Below, one piece after another: positions 40,151-49,863 of a stretch of DNA of 64,000 nucleotides. Both the position numbers and the translations under genes were made by a program. The stretch is taken from positions 1 to 64,000 of the forward strand of contig NZ_BAKW01000008.1 of assembly GCF_000614545.1 (NCBI RefSeq), read 5' to 3'. A model generated the notes under the pieces. The model searched no databases, was not told the DNA's origin, and worked only from the letters and a program-made list of their open reading frames with translations. The DNA comes from Asaia platycodi JCM 25414 (lineage in GTDB: Bacteria > Pseudomonadota > Alphaproteobacteria > Acetobacterales > Acetobacteraceae). The stretch's first letter is position 1, and each line of letters opens with the position of its first letter.

Positions 40151-42518
40151 CCGAAAAAGGTCCGCTTTCCGCGTCGCAACTCGCCCTTTTCGATAAATGG
40201 TGGCACGCTGCAAATTATCTTTCGGTTGCCCAGATCTATCTTCTGGATAATCCGCTTCTGCGCGATCCGCTGAAGCTCGAGCATGTCAAGCCGCGCCTGC
40301 TCGGCCATTTCGGCACGACGCCGGGGCTGACGCTGCTCTATCTGCACCTCAACCGTATCATCAAGGAGCGTCAGAAGAGCGTGCTCTTCATCGCGGGGCC
40401 AGGCCATGGAGCGCCCGGCGTTGTCGCGGCGACCTATCTCGAAGGTACCTATAGCGAATATTTCCCGGAAATTTCGCAGGACGTCGAGGGCCTTGGCCGT
40501 CTGGTCAAGCAGTTCTCCTTCCCCGGCGGTATTCCGAGCCACGTGGCAGCGACCACTCCCGGTTCGATCCATGAGGGCGGAGAGCTTGGCTACTCTGTCT
40601 CCCATGCCTATGGCGCGGTGCTCGACAATCCTGATCTCATCGTTGCCTGTGTTGTGGGTGATGGTGAGGCCGAGACGGGGCCGCTTGCGACCTCGTGGCA
40701 CAGCAACAAGTTCCTCGACCCGCGCAATGATGGCGCCGTTCTGCCGATCTTGCATCTGAACGGCTACAAGATCGCCAATCCGACGGTTCTGGCCCGTATT
40801 CCCGAGACCGAGCTGCTGGATCTGTTCCGTGGCTATGGCTACGAGCCGATCATCGTCAAGGGCAGCGACCCGGATGTCGTGCATCAGGCGATGGCGAAGG
40901 CCATGGACGAGTGCTTCGACAAGATCGCGGAAATCCAGAAGCGTGCGCGCTCCGAGAATACGGCCGAGCGTCCTACCTGGCCGATGATCATCATGCGCAC
41001 CCCCAAGGGGTGGACCGGACCGAAGGAAGTGGACGGCCAGCGTTGCGAAGGCTACTGGCGCTCGCATCAGGTGCCGCTGACCGATCTCGAGAAGCCGGGC
41101 CATCTGAAGATCCTTGAAGACTGGATGCGTAGCTACAAGCCGGAGACGCTTTTCGACGAGAACGGTCGTCTCCACGCCGAAATCGCAGCGCTCGCCCCTG
41201 AAGGCACGTTGCGCATGAGCGACAATCCTCATGCCAATGGCGGTCAACTGCGCCGTCCGCTACGTATGCCGGATATCGAAGGTCATGCCCTGACCGTGCC
41301 GTCCCCCGGGGCCGTGCAGGGGGAGAGCACCCGCATTCTCGGCTCGTGGCTGCGCGATGTCATGCACATGAATCTTGAGAGCCGCAATTTTCGCGTGCTG
41401 TCGCCGGATGAGAACAACTCGAACCGTTTGAATGACGTGCTCGAAGTGACCAACCGCGCCTGGACTGCTGAGACGCGCTCTTACGACGATCATCTCGCAC
41501 CCGATGGTATGGTGATGGAAATCCTCAGCGAGCATACCATTCAGGCTGGCTGGAAGGCTATCTGCTGACGGGTCGTCACGGGTTCTTCTCGTGCTACGAG
41601 GCCTTCGTCCATCTGGTGGACTCCATGGTCAACCAGCATGCGAAATGGATCAAATCGGCAAAAGAAGTTCAGTGGCGCCGCCCTATTGCCTCTCTCAACT
41701 ATCTGCTGACCTCGCATGTCTGGCGTCAGGATCACAACGGTTTCAGCCATCAGGATCCGGGCTTCATGGATCATGTGGTGAACAAGAAGGCCGATATCGC
41801 CCGCGTGTATCTGCCGCCCGATGCCAACACGCTGCTGTATGTGGCCAAGCACTGCCTGGAGAGCTGGGATCGCATCAACGTCATTGTGGCGGGTAAGCAG
41901 CCCGAACATCAATGGCTAGATATCGATGCGGCCATCGCGCATTGCAGCCAGGGTATCGGCATCTGGCAATGGGCGAGCAACGACAAGGGCTTCGATCCCG
42001 ACCTCGTGATTGCCTCTGCAGGTGACGTGCCAACCGTCGAGGCACTGGCGGCTGTTCAGCTTCTGCGTGAACACTCACCTGACCTCAAGGTGCGCTTTGT
42101 GAACGTGATCGATCTGATGACGTTGCAATCGCCGAGCGAGCATCCTCACGGACTGGACGATGTCATGTTCGACAATCTGTTCACCAAGGACAAGCCGGTT
42201 CTGTTTGCCTTCCATGGCTACCCGCAATTGGTGCATCGTCTGATCTATCGTCGCAGCAACCGTGCAAACTTCCATGTTCACGGGTTCCGAGAAGAAGGGA
42301 CCACCACCACGCCGTTCGACATGACTGTGCGTAACAATCTCGACCGTTACCACATCATTCTGAACGCCGTGCGTCGTGTGCCGTCACTCTCGGGTCATGC
42401 GGCCTATGTCACGCAGATGATCAACGACAAGCTCGTCGAACATAAGCGCTACATCGCCCAGCATGGTCAGGACATGCCCGAGATCCTGAACTGGAAATGG
42501 CAGGGGAACAGGGGCTGA
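40147..42518 (+). CDS. xfp: Phosphoketolase (1-nt frameshift near 41553)
   Basis: TPP-dependent enzyme that cleaves xylulose 5-phosphate (and often fructose 6-phosphate) with phosphate to acetyl phosphate and glyceraldehyde 3-phosphate (erythrose 4-phosphate). Corrected length ~790 residues, as usual. N-terminal part: [48 protein letters not shown] (TPP/Mg binding). The frame stops early at 41568; restoring one T (CAGGCTGGCTGG, near 41553) continues [41 protein letters not shown] and [14 protein letters not shown]. It overlaps ackA by 4 bp and the HAD gene by one base (TGATG). Confidence 0.96.
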
Positions 42519-43330
42519 TGTCGGAACCGGTTCAACTCGTCCTCGCCGATGTGGACGGTACGCTGGTGACGCGGGACAAGATCCTGACACCGCGAGCCAT
42601 CCGCGCCGTTCATGCCCTGAAAGAAAAGGGTATACGGTTTGCCATCACGAGCGGGCGCCCCCCTCGCGGCATGGCGATGCTGATTGAACCTTTGGCGATC
42701 GATCTGCCGATCGCCGGTTTCAATGGTGGCGTTCTGGTTCACCCGGACTGGAGCGTCATCGACACCAAGCGGCTCACCCATGCCCAGGTGAACACGGTTC
42801 TCGGGATCATTCGTGATCATGGGGCCGACCCCTGGATCTACACCAGCCATGACTGGTTTGTGGGTGACTGGGATGCTCCCCATGTTTCCCGCGAGGAATG
42901 GACTGTGAAATTCGCTCCACGCGTCGATGATGTCTCACGGCATCTCGACGATGTGGTCAAGATCACCGGGGTCAGCGACGATCTCGATCTCATGAAGAAG
43001 CTCGAACGCGATTTGCAGGCAGCTCTGGGTAAAACGGCCTCTGCGGCCTGCTCTCAGCCTTATTATGTAGACGTCACCAATCGTGACGCCAATAAAGGCG
43101 GGGTCGTCACAACGCTTGAGACCCTGCTCGATATTCCTGCATCGGCGATGGTGACAATGGGCGATCAGCCCAACGACATGCTGATGTTTGCAAAAAGCGG
43201 CATGTCGATCGCCATGGGGCAGGCCAATGATACAGTGAAGGCCGCAGCAACCCATGTCACCACCTCCTGTGAGGAAGAGGGATTTGCTATCGGCCTTGAA
43301 CGCTACGTGCTCGGAGGCGTTACCGCCTGA
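42518..43330 (+). CDS. Cof-type HAD hydrolase
   Basis: 270-residue HAD-superfamily IIB phosphatase: LVLADVDGTLVTRDKIL (nucleophile Asp), FAITSGRPPRG (motif II), Lys in ANKGGVVTTL, and VTMGDQPNDMLMF (motif IV). Related enzymes dephosphorylate sugar phosphates or nucleotides. It starts at ATG 42518 overlapping the xfp stop (TGATG), so it is part of the ackA-xfp operon; it might relieve sugar-phosphate stress or act on a pathway by-product. A hairpin at 43326-43348 spans its stop. Confidence 0.9.
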   Translation: MSEPVQLVLADVDGTLVTRDKILTPRAIRAVHALKEKGIRFAITSGRPPRGMAMLIEPLAIDLPIAGFNGGVLVHPDWSVIDTKRLTHAQVNTVLGIIRDHGADPWIYTSHDWFVGDWDAPHVSREEWTVKFAPRVDDVSRHLDDVVKITGVSDDLDLMKKLERDLQAALGKTASAACSQPYYVDVTNRDANKGGVVTTLETLLDIPASAMVTMGDQPNDMLMFAKSGMSIAMGQANDTVKAAATHVTTSCEEEGFAIGLERYVLGGVTA

Positions 43331-43348
43331 TCTGTCTAACGGATCAGG
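43326..43348 (+). terminator. Short hairpin between HAD and GST genes
   Basis: CCTGATC (43326-43332) pairs with GATCAGG (43342-43348) around a 9-nt loop, including the HAD stop codon. The GST start is 10 bp further on. Weak; it may only reduce read-through. Confidence 0.3.
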
Positions 43349-43358
43349 ATAACGCCCA

Positions 43359-43994
43359 ATGATCGATCTCTATTATTGGCCGACGCCCAATGGCCATAAG
43401 ATTACCCTGTTTCTCGAAGAAGCAGGGCTCGAGTACCGGATCATTCCGGTTGATATCAGCAAGGGCGACCAGTTCAAGCCCGAATTCCTAAGAATATCCC
43501 CCAATAACAAGATGCCAGCCATCGTCGATCACACTCCGGCGGACGATGGCGCGCCTTTGAGCGTTTTTGAGTCGGGCGAAATCCTGCTTTACCTTGCAGA
43601 AAAGACGGGGCTGTTCCTCTCTAATGACCCTCGCAAGAAGATTGCGACGCTTGAATGGCTGTTCTGGCAGATGGGCGGTTTCGGTCCAATGCTCGGACAG
43701 AACCATCATTTCTCGCTCTATGCCCCAGAGAAAATTCCATACGCAATCAAGCGTTATCAGGATGAGACCAGACGCCTCTACGAGGTGCTGGAGACCCGTC
43801 TGCAAGCGCATCCTTTCGTCAGCGGTGATGAGTATGGAATTGCGGATATGGCGACCTACCCCTGGACCCGCACGTGGAAAGAGCAGGGGATCGATATCGA
43901 CTCATTCCCCGCTATCAAGGCATGGCGAGAGGCCATAGAGGCCCGCCCTGCAACACAGCGTGCCCACGCCAAGGCGCAGGAAGCGAGACGCTGA
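43359..43994 (+). CDS. Glutathione S-transferase (nu-class/YfcG-like)
   Basis: 211 residues: thioredoxin-like N-domain (LYYWPTPNGHKITLFLEEAGL, NNKMPAIVDH, VFESGEILLYLAEKTG) and helical C-domain (LFWQMGGFGPMLGQNHHF, GIADMATYPWTRTW). The TPNGHK active-site region and the FGPMLGQ block are typical of YfcG/YghU, which act as disulfide-bond oxidoreductases with glutathione. Start ATG 43359, 28 bp after the HAD stop, probably the last gene of the ackA-xfp operon. Confidence 0.92.
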   Translation: MIDLYYWPTPNGHKITLFLEEAGLEYRIIPVDISKGDQFKPEFLRISPNNKMPAIVDHTPADDGAPLSVFESGEILLYLAEKTGLFLSNDPRKKIATLEWLFWQMGGFGPMLGQNHHFSLYAPEKIPYAIKRYQDETRRLYEVLETRLQAHPFVSGDEYGIADMATYPWTRTWKEQGIDIDSFPAIKAWREAIEARPATQRAHAKAQEARR

Positions 43995-44294
43995 AACATC
44001 GCGGCCTGATATGAAGAAAACTGACCCGGCATCTCTGATCAGGCGATGCCTCTCGCATTCGCGCGTCCTCACCATGTTAGATGCGAGCAGCGCGTGGCTT
44101 TGGTGGGCGGCGCGTGTGGAGCAGCCACGATCTTCCAGATCGGAATCTGAAAATTGAGCTGGATCGTCTGTCCTCAAACGGTGCCTAATCTGATGAGCGT
44201 CGCCCACCATGTGCATCTACGCCGGGGTGTGTCAGCGAGGGGCTGAAGTTTCCCCCCCCCTTATTGGGGAGGGGAAAAGGTGCGACTTGCCGTC
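43995..44294 (-). terminator. Intergenic region with G/C-tract hairpin after the polyol operon
   Basis: About 300 bp between convergent GST and SDR genes with no coding sequence I can support. TTTCCCCCCCCC (44249-44260) pairs with GGGGAGGGGAAA (44266-44277) around TTATT, one mismatch; it lies 17 bp after the SDR stop on the minus strand and is probably the polyol operon's terminator. The run of nine C is the longest homopolymer I saw. The rest of the stretch shows nothing recognisable. Confidence 0.4.
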
Positions 44295-45067
44295 TTACCA
44301 GACGGTGAAGCCACCATCGACGCTGACGATCGAGCCGGTCATGAGGCTGGCGGCGTCTGAGGCCAGGAACTGCACGACAGAAGCCACTTCTTCCGGCTGG
44401 CCCACGCGGCCCATCGGCGTGCCGTCGATCCAGCGATCGTAGAGCGCGGGCTTCTGCATACCGAAGCGCGTCAGTGTGGTCTCGATATAGGTCGGTGCCA
44501 CGGCGTTGGCGCGAATACCATGTTGTGCCCACTCAGCCGCGATCGACCGGATATACTGATGCACACCAGCCTTGGAGGCGTTGTAGGCTGCCTGTTCCTG
44601 CGGACGGTTCACGATCAGACCCGACATAGAGCCAATGGCGACGATCGAGCCACTTTTCTGCTTGATCATGACCTTGCCAACGGCCTGACAGCAGCGGAAC
44701 ACACCATTCAGGTTGACATTGATCTGCTTGAGCCATTGGTCTTCGGTCATGTCCTCGGCCTTGACCTCCGAGATGCACATGCCAGCGTTGGCCACCATGA
44801 TGTCGAGCTTGCCGTGCTTTGCGACGATGGTGTCGACCGCCTGCGTAACACTGGCTTCCGACGTGACATCCATCGCCACACTGCAGGCCTTCAGGCCTGA
44901 TCTGTCAGGCTCTTGGCCGATTCAGCGGCCTTGGCGCCGTCGAGATCGGCAATGACCACATGGGCGCCGGCTTCCGCCAGAGCAGTCGCGCAGCACAGAC
45001 CGATATTCTGGGCGCCACCGGTGATGACAGCGGTACGTCCGTCGAGGCGCAGTTTTTCCATATACAT
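44295..45067 (-). CDS. SDR polyol dehydrogenase, D-arabinitol/mannitol 2-dehydrogenase-like (1-nt frameshift)
   Basis: 257 residues. From ATG 45065-45067: LDGRTAVITGGAQNIGLCCAT (NAD(P) motif) and VVIADLDGAK; after restoring one C at CAGGCCTGAAGG (near 44899) it continues VAMDVTSEASV, IMVANAGMCISEV, GSIVAIGSMSGLIVNRPQEQ, AAYNASKAGVHQYIRSIAAEW (YxxxK) and ends SIVSVDGGFTVW. The GSMSGLIVN...P block and the end DGGFxxW recall SDR mannitol and D-arabinitol 2-dehydrogenases, which oxidise polyols to fructose or ribulose. It is the last gene of the kinase-permeases-ATPase operon. With an FGGY ribulokinase in the operon, D-arabinitol or ribitol to D-ribulose is my preferred reading. Confidence 0.82.
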
Positions 45068-45084
45068 AGGAAGAGACTTTCTTG

Positions 45085-46188
45085 TTAACCGGCGAGACGG
45101 TGGCGCATGAGCTTTGTCAGCGCCATCCCTCTTGCGTCGAAGAGATGACAATTTTCGGAGAGCAGGCGCAGGCGCACGGAGCTGTCTACTTCGCCACCAT
45201 GATCGCCGTCGGTCTGCACGATAATCAGCGCTCCATCGGGCATTGCGACATGCAAGAGCGTCAGGGCGCCGAGGCGTTCGACCATGCGGATGGTGCCTTC
45301 GATCTGTCCGTTCGGATCGAGAACGATATGCTCGGGCCGCACTCCGAGCGTCATCGCCTCTGCCGAGGCACTCTCGCCCGGCAGGACCGGAACGACGACA
45401 GGGTCGCCATGGTCGAGGGCCACAGCAATGCCTTCTCCGCTGACGGCGCGTACGGTCACGGGCAGGAAATTCATCGGGGGCGACCCGATGAAGCGGGCAA
45501 CGAAAAGGTTACGCGGATGGTGGTAGAGCTCAAGTGGCGAACCGACCTGTTCGACCACACCTTTTTGCAGGACCACGATCTTGTCAGCCATGGTCATGGC
45601 CTCAACCTGATCATGCGTGACATAGATGGTCGTCGCCTTCAGGCGGCGGTGCAGCGTGGCGAGTTCGACGCGCATCTGGCCGCGTAGGGCTGCATCGAGA
45701 TTCGATAGCGGCTCGTCAAACAGAAACACCTTGGGGTTGCGTACAATGGCGCGCCCGATCGCCACGCGCTGTCTCTGGCCGCCAGAGAGCTGCCCGGGTT
45801 TGTGCTTGAGATAGGAATCGAGCTGAAGCGTTTTAGCGACATCGGTAATCTTTTGGCGTCGCTCGGCCTCGGGCATTCCAGCCAGTTTCAGGCCGAATTC
45901 CATGTTCTGATAGACATTCATATGCGGGTAAAGCGCATAGGACTGGAAGACCATGGCGAGGCCACGCTTGGCGGGCTCGACGTCATTGACGCGTTTGCCG
46001 TCGATAATCAGATCGCCGCCCGAGATTTCCTCCAGACCAGCAATCATACGCAGTAGGGTCGACTTGCCGCAGCCTGAGGGGCCGACGAAAACGACGAATT
46101 CCTCATCATTGATGTCGAGCGAAACGCCCTTGATGATTTCTTCCGCGTGATAGGTCTTGCGGATATCGCGCAGTTCAACTTTGGCCAT
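45085..46188 (-). CDS. ABC transporter ATP-binding protein (carbohydrate/polyol, CUT1 type)
   Basis: 367 residues, MalK/UgpC/SmoK-like. Walker A FVGPSGCGKSTLLRMIAGL, Q-loop MVFQSYALYPHMNVYQN, signature GQLSGGQRQRVAIGRA, Walker B KVFLFDEPLSNLD, switch His in TIYVTHDQVEA, followed from ~residue 240 by a TOBE regulatory domain (TLGVRPEHIVLDPNG). Start ATG 46186-46188. It sits between the second permease gene and the dehydrogenase, 17 bp upstream of the latter, and should power uptake through the two permeases encoded upstream. Confidence 0.95.
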   Translation of the reverse strand: MAKVELRDIRKTYHAEEIIKGVSLDINDEEFVVFVGPSGCGKSTLLRMIAGLEEISGGDLIIDGKRVNDVEPAKRGLAMVFQSYALYPHMNVYQNMEFGLKLAGMPEAERRQKITDVAKTLQLDSYLKHKPGQLSGGQRQRVAIGRAIVRNPKVFLFDEPLSNLDAALRGQMRVELATLHRRLKATTIYVTHDQVEAMTMADKIVVLQKGVVEQVGSPLELYHHPRNLFVARFIGSPPMNFLPVTVRAVSGEGIAVALDHGDPVVVPVLPGESASAEAMTLGVRPEHIVLDPNGQIEGTIRMVERLGALTLLHVAMPDGALIIVQTDGDHGGEVDSSVRLRLLSENCHLFDARGMALTKLMRHRLAG

Positions 46189-46227
46189 GGGTCACTCCAG
46201 GAGAGCGTGAGAGGCAGACAATAGGGG

Positions 46228-47055
46228 TCATTTCACGGCGCCGAAGGTCAGGCCACGCACGAGCTGCTTCTGACTGAACCAGCCGAAAACGAGGATCGGT
46301 GCGACAGCAAGGGTCGACGCAGCAGAGAGCTTGGCGAAGAACAGCCCCTCAGGCGACGAGAAGGAGGCGATGAAACTCGCCAGCGGCGCCGCGTTGGATG
46401 AGGTCAGGTTGAGTGACCAGAAAGCCTCGTTCCAGGATAGGATGAGCGAGAGCAAGGCGGTGGACGCTATGCCGGGCAGGGCAAGGGGCAAGAGCACCAC
46501 GCTGATTTCCTGCCAGCGATTGGCGCCGTCCATCCGGCCGGCCTCAAGGATCGGCACCGGTACTTCCTTGAAGAAAGTATAGAGCATCCAGACGATAATC
46601 GGCAGATTGGTCAGGAGGTTGATGATGGCCAGACCGATAACCGTATCGAGCAGACCCGTCGATTTGGCGATCAGATAGACCGGTACCAGAACGCCAACCG
46701 GCGGCAGCATGCGGGTAGAGAGCATCCAGAGCAGCGTGCCGCGCGTGCGCTTGCCCGGGTAAAACGCCATGGAGTAGGCGGCCGGAACGCCAAGGAGCAA
46801 CGCGCCACCCGTGGCGAGCACCGACATGAACACGGTGTTGAACGTGAAGTGCCAGTAATTTTCCTGGGCAAAAACGTCGTGATAGCTCTGCAATGTCGGG
46901 TGAAAAATAAGGTGCGGGGGTGTCGAGATCGCATCCATCTCGCTCTTGAAGCCCGTCAGCAACATCCAGAAGATTGGAAAGAAGATCCACACCGCCACTG
47001 CCCAGCCGATGAGGCCGAGGGCGATTTTGGGCAGGCGTTTCGTTTTGCTTGCCAT
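46228..47055 (-). CDS. ABC transporter permease, second subunit (MalG-like)
   Basis: 275 residues, six membrane segments (first: LGLIGWAVAVWIFFPIFWMLL). The EAA loop that contacts the ATPase is EAGRMDGANRWQEISVVLLPLALPG. Start ATG 47053-47055 with GGAGG upstream, four bases after the stop of the first permease; a longer frame exists but runs back over that gene. Belongs to the CUT1 polyol/sugar importers (SmoG/MtlG-like). Confidence 0.94.
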   Translation of the reverse strand: MASKTKRLPKIALGLIGWAVAVWIFFPIFWMLLTGFKSEMDAISTPPHLIFHPTLQSYHDVFAQENYWHFTFNTVFMSVLATGGALLLGVPAAYSMAFYPGKRTRGTLLWMLSTRMLPPVGVLVPVYLIAKSTGLLDTVIGLAIINLLTNLPIIVWMLYTFFKEVPVPILEAGRMDGANRWQEISVVLLPLALPGIASTALLSLILSWNEAFWSLNLTSSNAAPLASFIASFSSPEGLFFAKLSAASTLAVAPILVFGWFSQKQLVRGLTFGAVK

Positions 47056-47059
47056 GATC

Positions 47060-47953
47060 TCATGCCTCCAGATTGCGGGCGACCGCACGAACGAGGAAGG
47101 CCGCGATGATGTTGGCGATGATGATCGCAATCACGCCGCCAGCCGATGCACCGCCGATATCGAACTGCTGCAATGCGCGTGAGAAGATCAGGAAGGCGAG
47201 ATTGGTCGAGGCAACGCCAGGACCACCGGAGGTCGTGACCGAGATTTCGGCAAACACAGTCAGGAGATAGATCGTCTCGATCATGATCACGACTGTAATC
47301 GCGCGGCTTAGATGCGGCAGGATGATATAGCGAAACCGGGCAATCGATCCGGCACCATCCATGCGCGCTGCCTCTTTCTGCTCATGATCGAGTGACTGCA
47401 CGGCAGTCAGAAGAATGAGCACGGCAAAGGGAAGCCATTCCCATGCGACAATCATCATGACCGTCTGCATCGGGTAATGGGCGAGCCAGTCTATGGGTTG
47501 AAGCCCGACAGCCCGCATCATGGCGCTATACACCCCGTATATCGGGTGCAGCATCAGGTTCTTCCAGAGAAGGGCCGAGACGGTTGGCATGACAAAGAAC
47601 GGCGATATGACCAGTACGCGAGCGATGCCGCGCCCCCAGAAATCCTGATCGTAAAGGATCGCGAGCAGAATACCGCCCCCGACGCTGACGACCAGCACGC
47701 CCAGGACGAGCAGGACCGTATTGAGCAGAGCATAAAGAAAATCGGGGTCGGTCAGCAGATAGACATAATTGCTGAACCCCGCGAAACCCTTCAGCGTCGG
47801 GTCGACAAGGTTGTAGTTCTGGAACGAATACCAGAGTGTCAGGACGAGGGGCAGCAGAGACCAGATCAGTAGAATAATCACAGCGGGGGAGAGAAACGCT
47901 CCCGCACCTGATTTACGTTTCACCCGTTCCGGTGAGGCAATGACGGCTTCCAT
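47060..47953 (-). CDS. ABC transporter permease, first subunit (MalF-like)
   Basis: 297 residues, six membrane segments (FLSPAVIILLIWSLLPLVLTLWYS at the N-terminus), EAA loop EAARMDGAGSIARFRYIILPHL. Start ATG 47951-47953 with GGAG upstream. In most related operons (smoEFGK, mtlEFGK) a periplasmic solute-binding protein gene comes directly before this one. Here that slot holds only ~110 bp with a hairpin (47966-47983) and then the kinase gene; no binding protein is encoded anywhere in the window. Confidence 0.93.
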   Translation of the reverse strand: MEAVIASPERVKRKSGAGAFLSPAVIILLIWSLLPLVLTLWYSFQNYNLVDPTLKGFAGFSNYVYLLTDPDFLYALLNTVLLVLGVLVVSVGGGILLAILYDQDFWGRGIARVLVISPFFVMPTVSALLWKNLMLHPIYGVYSAMMRAVGLQPIDWLAHYPMQTVMMIVAWEWLPFAVLILLTAVQSLDHEQKEAARMDGAGSIARFRYIILPHLSRAITVVIMIETIYLLTVFAEISVTTSGGPGVASTNLAFLIFSRALQQFDIGGASAGGVIAIIIANIIAAFLVRAVARNLEA

Positions 47954-47965
47954 AGGCGAGCTCCG

Positions 47966-47983
47966 CAGGCGGCTTGCCGCCTG
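47966..47983 (-). repeat. Hairpin between FGGY kinase and first permease
   Basis: CAGGCGGC (47966-47973) and GCCGCCTG (47976-47983) form an almost perfect 18-bp palindrome, effectively a 7-bp stem with a CTTG loop. It could reduce transcription into the transporter genes or protect an mRNA end. It marks the place where a binding-protein gene would be expected. Confidence 0.4.
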
Positions 47984-48064
47984 TACTGGCTGTGAAGGAA
48001 AACACTGGTGCAAGAGAGGAACGCCTTTGACTGCAGGACGTCCCCGGCTTTTGGAGAGAGACGC

Positions 48065-49700
48065 TCAGGCAGAAAGCGCTTCACGCATCAGGGTACGATG
48101 ACGCAGTTGCTCTTCATGCATCGACTGGAACACGGCAAATTTTGCTTCGTGATAGCGTTTCGTGCGCTCGTCCGGCGCGATCTCGGACCCGACACGCGCC
48201 ATCTGCGACATTGCACTGCGCATGTCGTCATAGGCGCCGCCTGCAACAGCACCGAGAATGGCCGAGCCCAGTAGCACGGCGTCGGTCTCCTGCGGCAGCA
48301 TGATGCGACAACCCGTGGCATTGGCATGTTCGCGCAGGAAGACGGGGTTCTTGGTGCCGCCCCCCGTCGCGAAAATAGTATCGATCGCGTAACCCTTTTC
48401 ATTGAGGGCGCGGATGATATCGCGTGTGCCATAGGCCAGGGCCTGTATGGTGCCGAGATAGAGTTTGGCCAGATCGTCGATCGTCGCCGAGAGACTGAGT
48501 CCGCTTACCATGCCTTTGAGTGTCGGATCGGCATGAGGTGAACGGTTGCCATGAAAATCGGGCAACACATGAAACTCGGCCGTCAGCGTGCCCGGTAGGG
48601 TGTCTTTTTCAAGTTGGGCAAGACGCTCATTGAGCAATTCATAAACCGTCCGGCCCTCGGCTTTTGCCGTTTCCGCCAGGGCCGGACCCTGTGCATGGGT
48701 CGTGATCACGAAATCCACCAGCGAGCCGACCGCAGACTGGCCTGCTTCATTCAGCCACATGCCCGGCAGCATTGCCTCCGAATAGGGCCCCAGATGCCGT
48801 CGACATAACGGGCATCACGCGACACGGCCATGTGGCAGCTTGACGTGCCGCCAATCAAGGCGAGGCTGCGATCTAGCGCAGCGTCATCGAGCCTTTCGCC
48901 CGATGCGGCGCCGAGAACGCCGATCCCACCCGCATGGGCATCGATTGCGGAGACGCCGACGGGAATGCCGGCGTCGAGGCCGAGTTCCTGCGCTGCGAGC
49001 TCGCTCAGCCCATTACCGACGCTTCGCCCAGAGAGCGCACGGTGTCACCGATACGGCGATATTTTTCATCGACGAGCTCTTCGAGACCGATTGCCTTGAA
49101 ATAGCTGTCGTCCCAACCCTTGTCATGGGCGAGATAGGTCCATTTGCACACGGTCGAGCAGCAACTGCGGGAGTCGGCGCCGGTAGCGCGCCAGGTCAGG
49201 TAATCTGGCAGATCGAAAAAATATCTGGCCCCGGAAAAGGTCTCTGGCATGTTGCGCTTGAGCCAGAGCAGCTTGGGTGTTTCCATTTCGGGCGAGATGG
49301 TCCCACCGACATAGCGCAGCACATCATACTGGCCCGCATTGATTTCGTCCGCCTCTTTCATGGCCCTATGATCGGCCCACAGGATTACGTCCTGCTCTGT
49401 CGCGCCTTTCGGATCGACGGAAAGGGGCTTGCCCTCGCGGTCGAGCACGACGAGCGAACAGGTCGCATCGAAACCGATGCCTCTAACGACGGAGGCCTTT
49501 CCGGCAAGCTCGCCCATGGCGGTGCGTACGCATTTGCAGATAGCGGCCCATATATCCGTGGAGGATTGCTGAATGAAATCAGCCTGAGGCCGCCAGGTCT
49601 GGGTTGCGATCACACAGGAAGCAAGCTTCTGCCCGGTCAGGGAAAACACACCGGCGCGCGCGCTGCCTGTCCCGACATCCACGCCAATCACAACTTCCAT
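48065..49700 (-). CDS. FGGY-family carbohydrate kinase, probable D-ribulokinase (two 1-nt frameshifts)
   Basis: ~545 residues after two corrections. N-domain from ATG 49698-49700: [51 protein letters not shown] lost C near 49021 (ATGGGCTGAGCG) leads to [21 protein letters not shown] and [27 protein letters not shown]; a lost C near 48793 (GGGGCCCTATTC) leads to [50 protein letters not shown]. The WADHRA and FHGNRSP blocks are those of the YjeF/FGGYp group, known as D-ribulokinases. It would make D-ribulose 5-phosphate from the dehydrogenase product. First gene of the polyol operon. Confidence 0.88.
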
Positions 49701-49757
49701 GGGAACTCATCCAAACTCTTACGAAGTTGTCATATTCCCACTCAGCTTCTGGGATGC

Positions 49758-49797
49758 AATTCACCAATGCGTGTGATCTGTCTCAATCTGTATGAGA
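49758..49797 (-). promoter_or_regulatory. Possible promoter/operator of the polyol operon
   Basis: On the minus strand TTGAGA (complement of 49781-49786), a 17-bp spacer and TGAATT (complement of 49758-49763) make a plausible promoter 60 bp upstream of the kinase start. TCTCA (49781-49785) and TGAGA (49793-49797) form a 5+7+5 inverted repeat over the -35 site, as expected for a repressor of the LacI, DeoR or GntR type. Weak evidence. Confidence 0.3.
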
Positions 49798-49804
49798 TAT
49801 CGCA

Positions 49805-49837
49805 CAAAAAAACCCGGCATCTTGGGATGCCGGGTTT
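49805..49837 (-). terminator. Rho-independent terminator of the TonB receptor gene
   Basis: AAACCCGGCATC (49810-49821), TTGG, GATGCCGGGTTT (49826-49837): a 12-bp perfect stem. On the minus strand it is followed by a run of T (complement of 49806-49812), and it lies 26 bp after the receptor stop. A clear intrinsic terminator. Confidence 0.95.
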
Positions 49838-49863
49838 CGAGGTCATCTTTCAGGAGCGGTGGA

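Noticed and set aside
43995-44294. tRNA gene in the GST-SDR gap
   Set aside because: No GTTCRANYC T-loop or acceptor pairing; only the G/C-tract hairpin.
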